Below are positions 63,827-64,000 of a DNA stretch of 64,000 nucleotides, piece after piece (positions within the stretch are counted from its first letter, which is position 1; each line of letters starts with the position of its first letter). This DNA is from JACCZR01 sp963830065 (GTDB lineage: Bacteria > Actinomycetota > Thermoleophilia > Solirubrobacterales > Thermoleophilaceae), in NCBI GenBank assembly GCA_963830065.1, contig CAWHLA010000009.1, positions 225,444-289,443 on the forward strand, given 5' to 3'. Position numbers and translations under genes: made by a program. The notes beneath the pieces were generated by a model. It was not told the DNA's origin. It worked only from the letters and a program-made list of their open reading frames with translations, and made no database searches.

Positions 63827-63840
63827 GCGCCCGAGGGCGC
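63827..63840 (+). terminator. Short hairpin after the relA fragment
   Basis: GCGCCC and GGGCGC arms with a 2-nt gap, immediately after the stop. From 63841 to the window end I see no gene. Confidence 0.3.
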
Positions 63841-64000
63841 CCGGTTCGACACTGGGCCGCCGGCGACGCTCGCCGCGGTGCGTCGGTGACCATCCAGTCG
63901 GCGCGAGGCAGCCGATGGCTGCTTCGGTATCGGCGGGGCCGTCATCGCTGCCGGGGAGTGGATGGCAGTGGAGATCGAGCCCCGGCCCTCCACGCTCCCC

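Overview
The window is a 64 kb piece of a very GC-rich chromosome, most likely an actinobacterium of the Thermoleophilia (Solirubrobacterales-like). This rests on gene content and style: an F420-type luciferase-like oxidoreductase, a recN-pyrG-xerD-mutM-recO-ppdK-dgt-dnaG-rpoD backbone, a pdxST-yebC-ruvCAB-secDF-recJ-relA block, dense GTGA/ATGA overlaps and many GTG/TTG starts. The taxon is an inference; no rRNA gene is present.

Layout. 1-15.6 kb: housekeeping genes on the + strand (DNA repair, CTP synthesis, site-specific recombination, PPDK, replication primase, primary sigma factor), ending at tRNA-Asn. 15.6-22.3 kb: a GT-B glycosyltransferase, LLM oxidoreductase, SDR, and a run of exported proteins (thioredoxin-like lipoprotein, phosphodiester glycosidase, metallophosphatase). 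22.6-27.3 kb: a short MetE-like methyltransferase, a GcvT-like/PurU folate pair (purU carries one frameshift) and a MerR-receiver/KaiC-like two-gene operon, ending at a CAT-anticodon tRNA. 27.5-34.4 kb: a decayed genomic island next to that tRNA, with lower GC, small exported proteins, a DUF3072-like gene, replication-type genes each broken by one frameshift, and a tyrosine-integrase remnant at its far end. It also holds one copy of a 963-965 bp M28 peptidase segment repeated in inverted orientation at 59-60 kb. 34.4-41.9 kb: UspA, a wrecked CobW GTPase gene with an internal inversion, a sugar-nucleotide pair, an RpiR regulator, PLP synthase PdxST, M29 aminopeptidase and YebC. 42-58.4 kb: an exported protease and GH1 glucosidase inserted before ruvCAB, then a zinc-ribbon/PAS protein, fused secDF (one frameshift), recJ, cysC, an epimerase, an exported protein with a sigma-region-4-like segment, and relA. 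58.4-64 kb: a gene graveyard with the second M28 copy, ispH, redoxin, SnoaL and glycosyltransferase remnants, and a second copy of the 3' third of relA.

Two signals cut across genes. First, at least fifteen genes have a TAnnnT hexamer 6-9 nt before the start codon and no visible Shine-Dalgarno, the pattern expected of leaderless transcripts. Second, three genes have as their best in-frame start a CTG that overlaps the upstream stop as CTGA, alongside many ordinary ATGA/GTGA/TTGA overlaps. The window holds no CRISPR array and no recognisable intact insertion sequence. The most system-like novelties are the KaiC operon with an atypical receiver, the exported sigma4-like protein, and the cluster of small exported two-cysteine proteins in the island.
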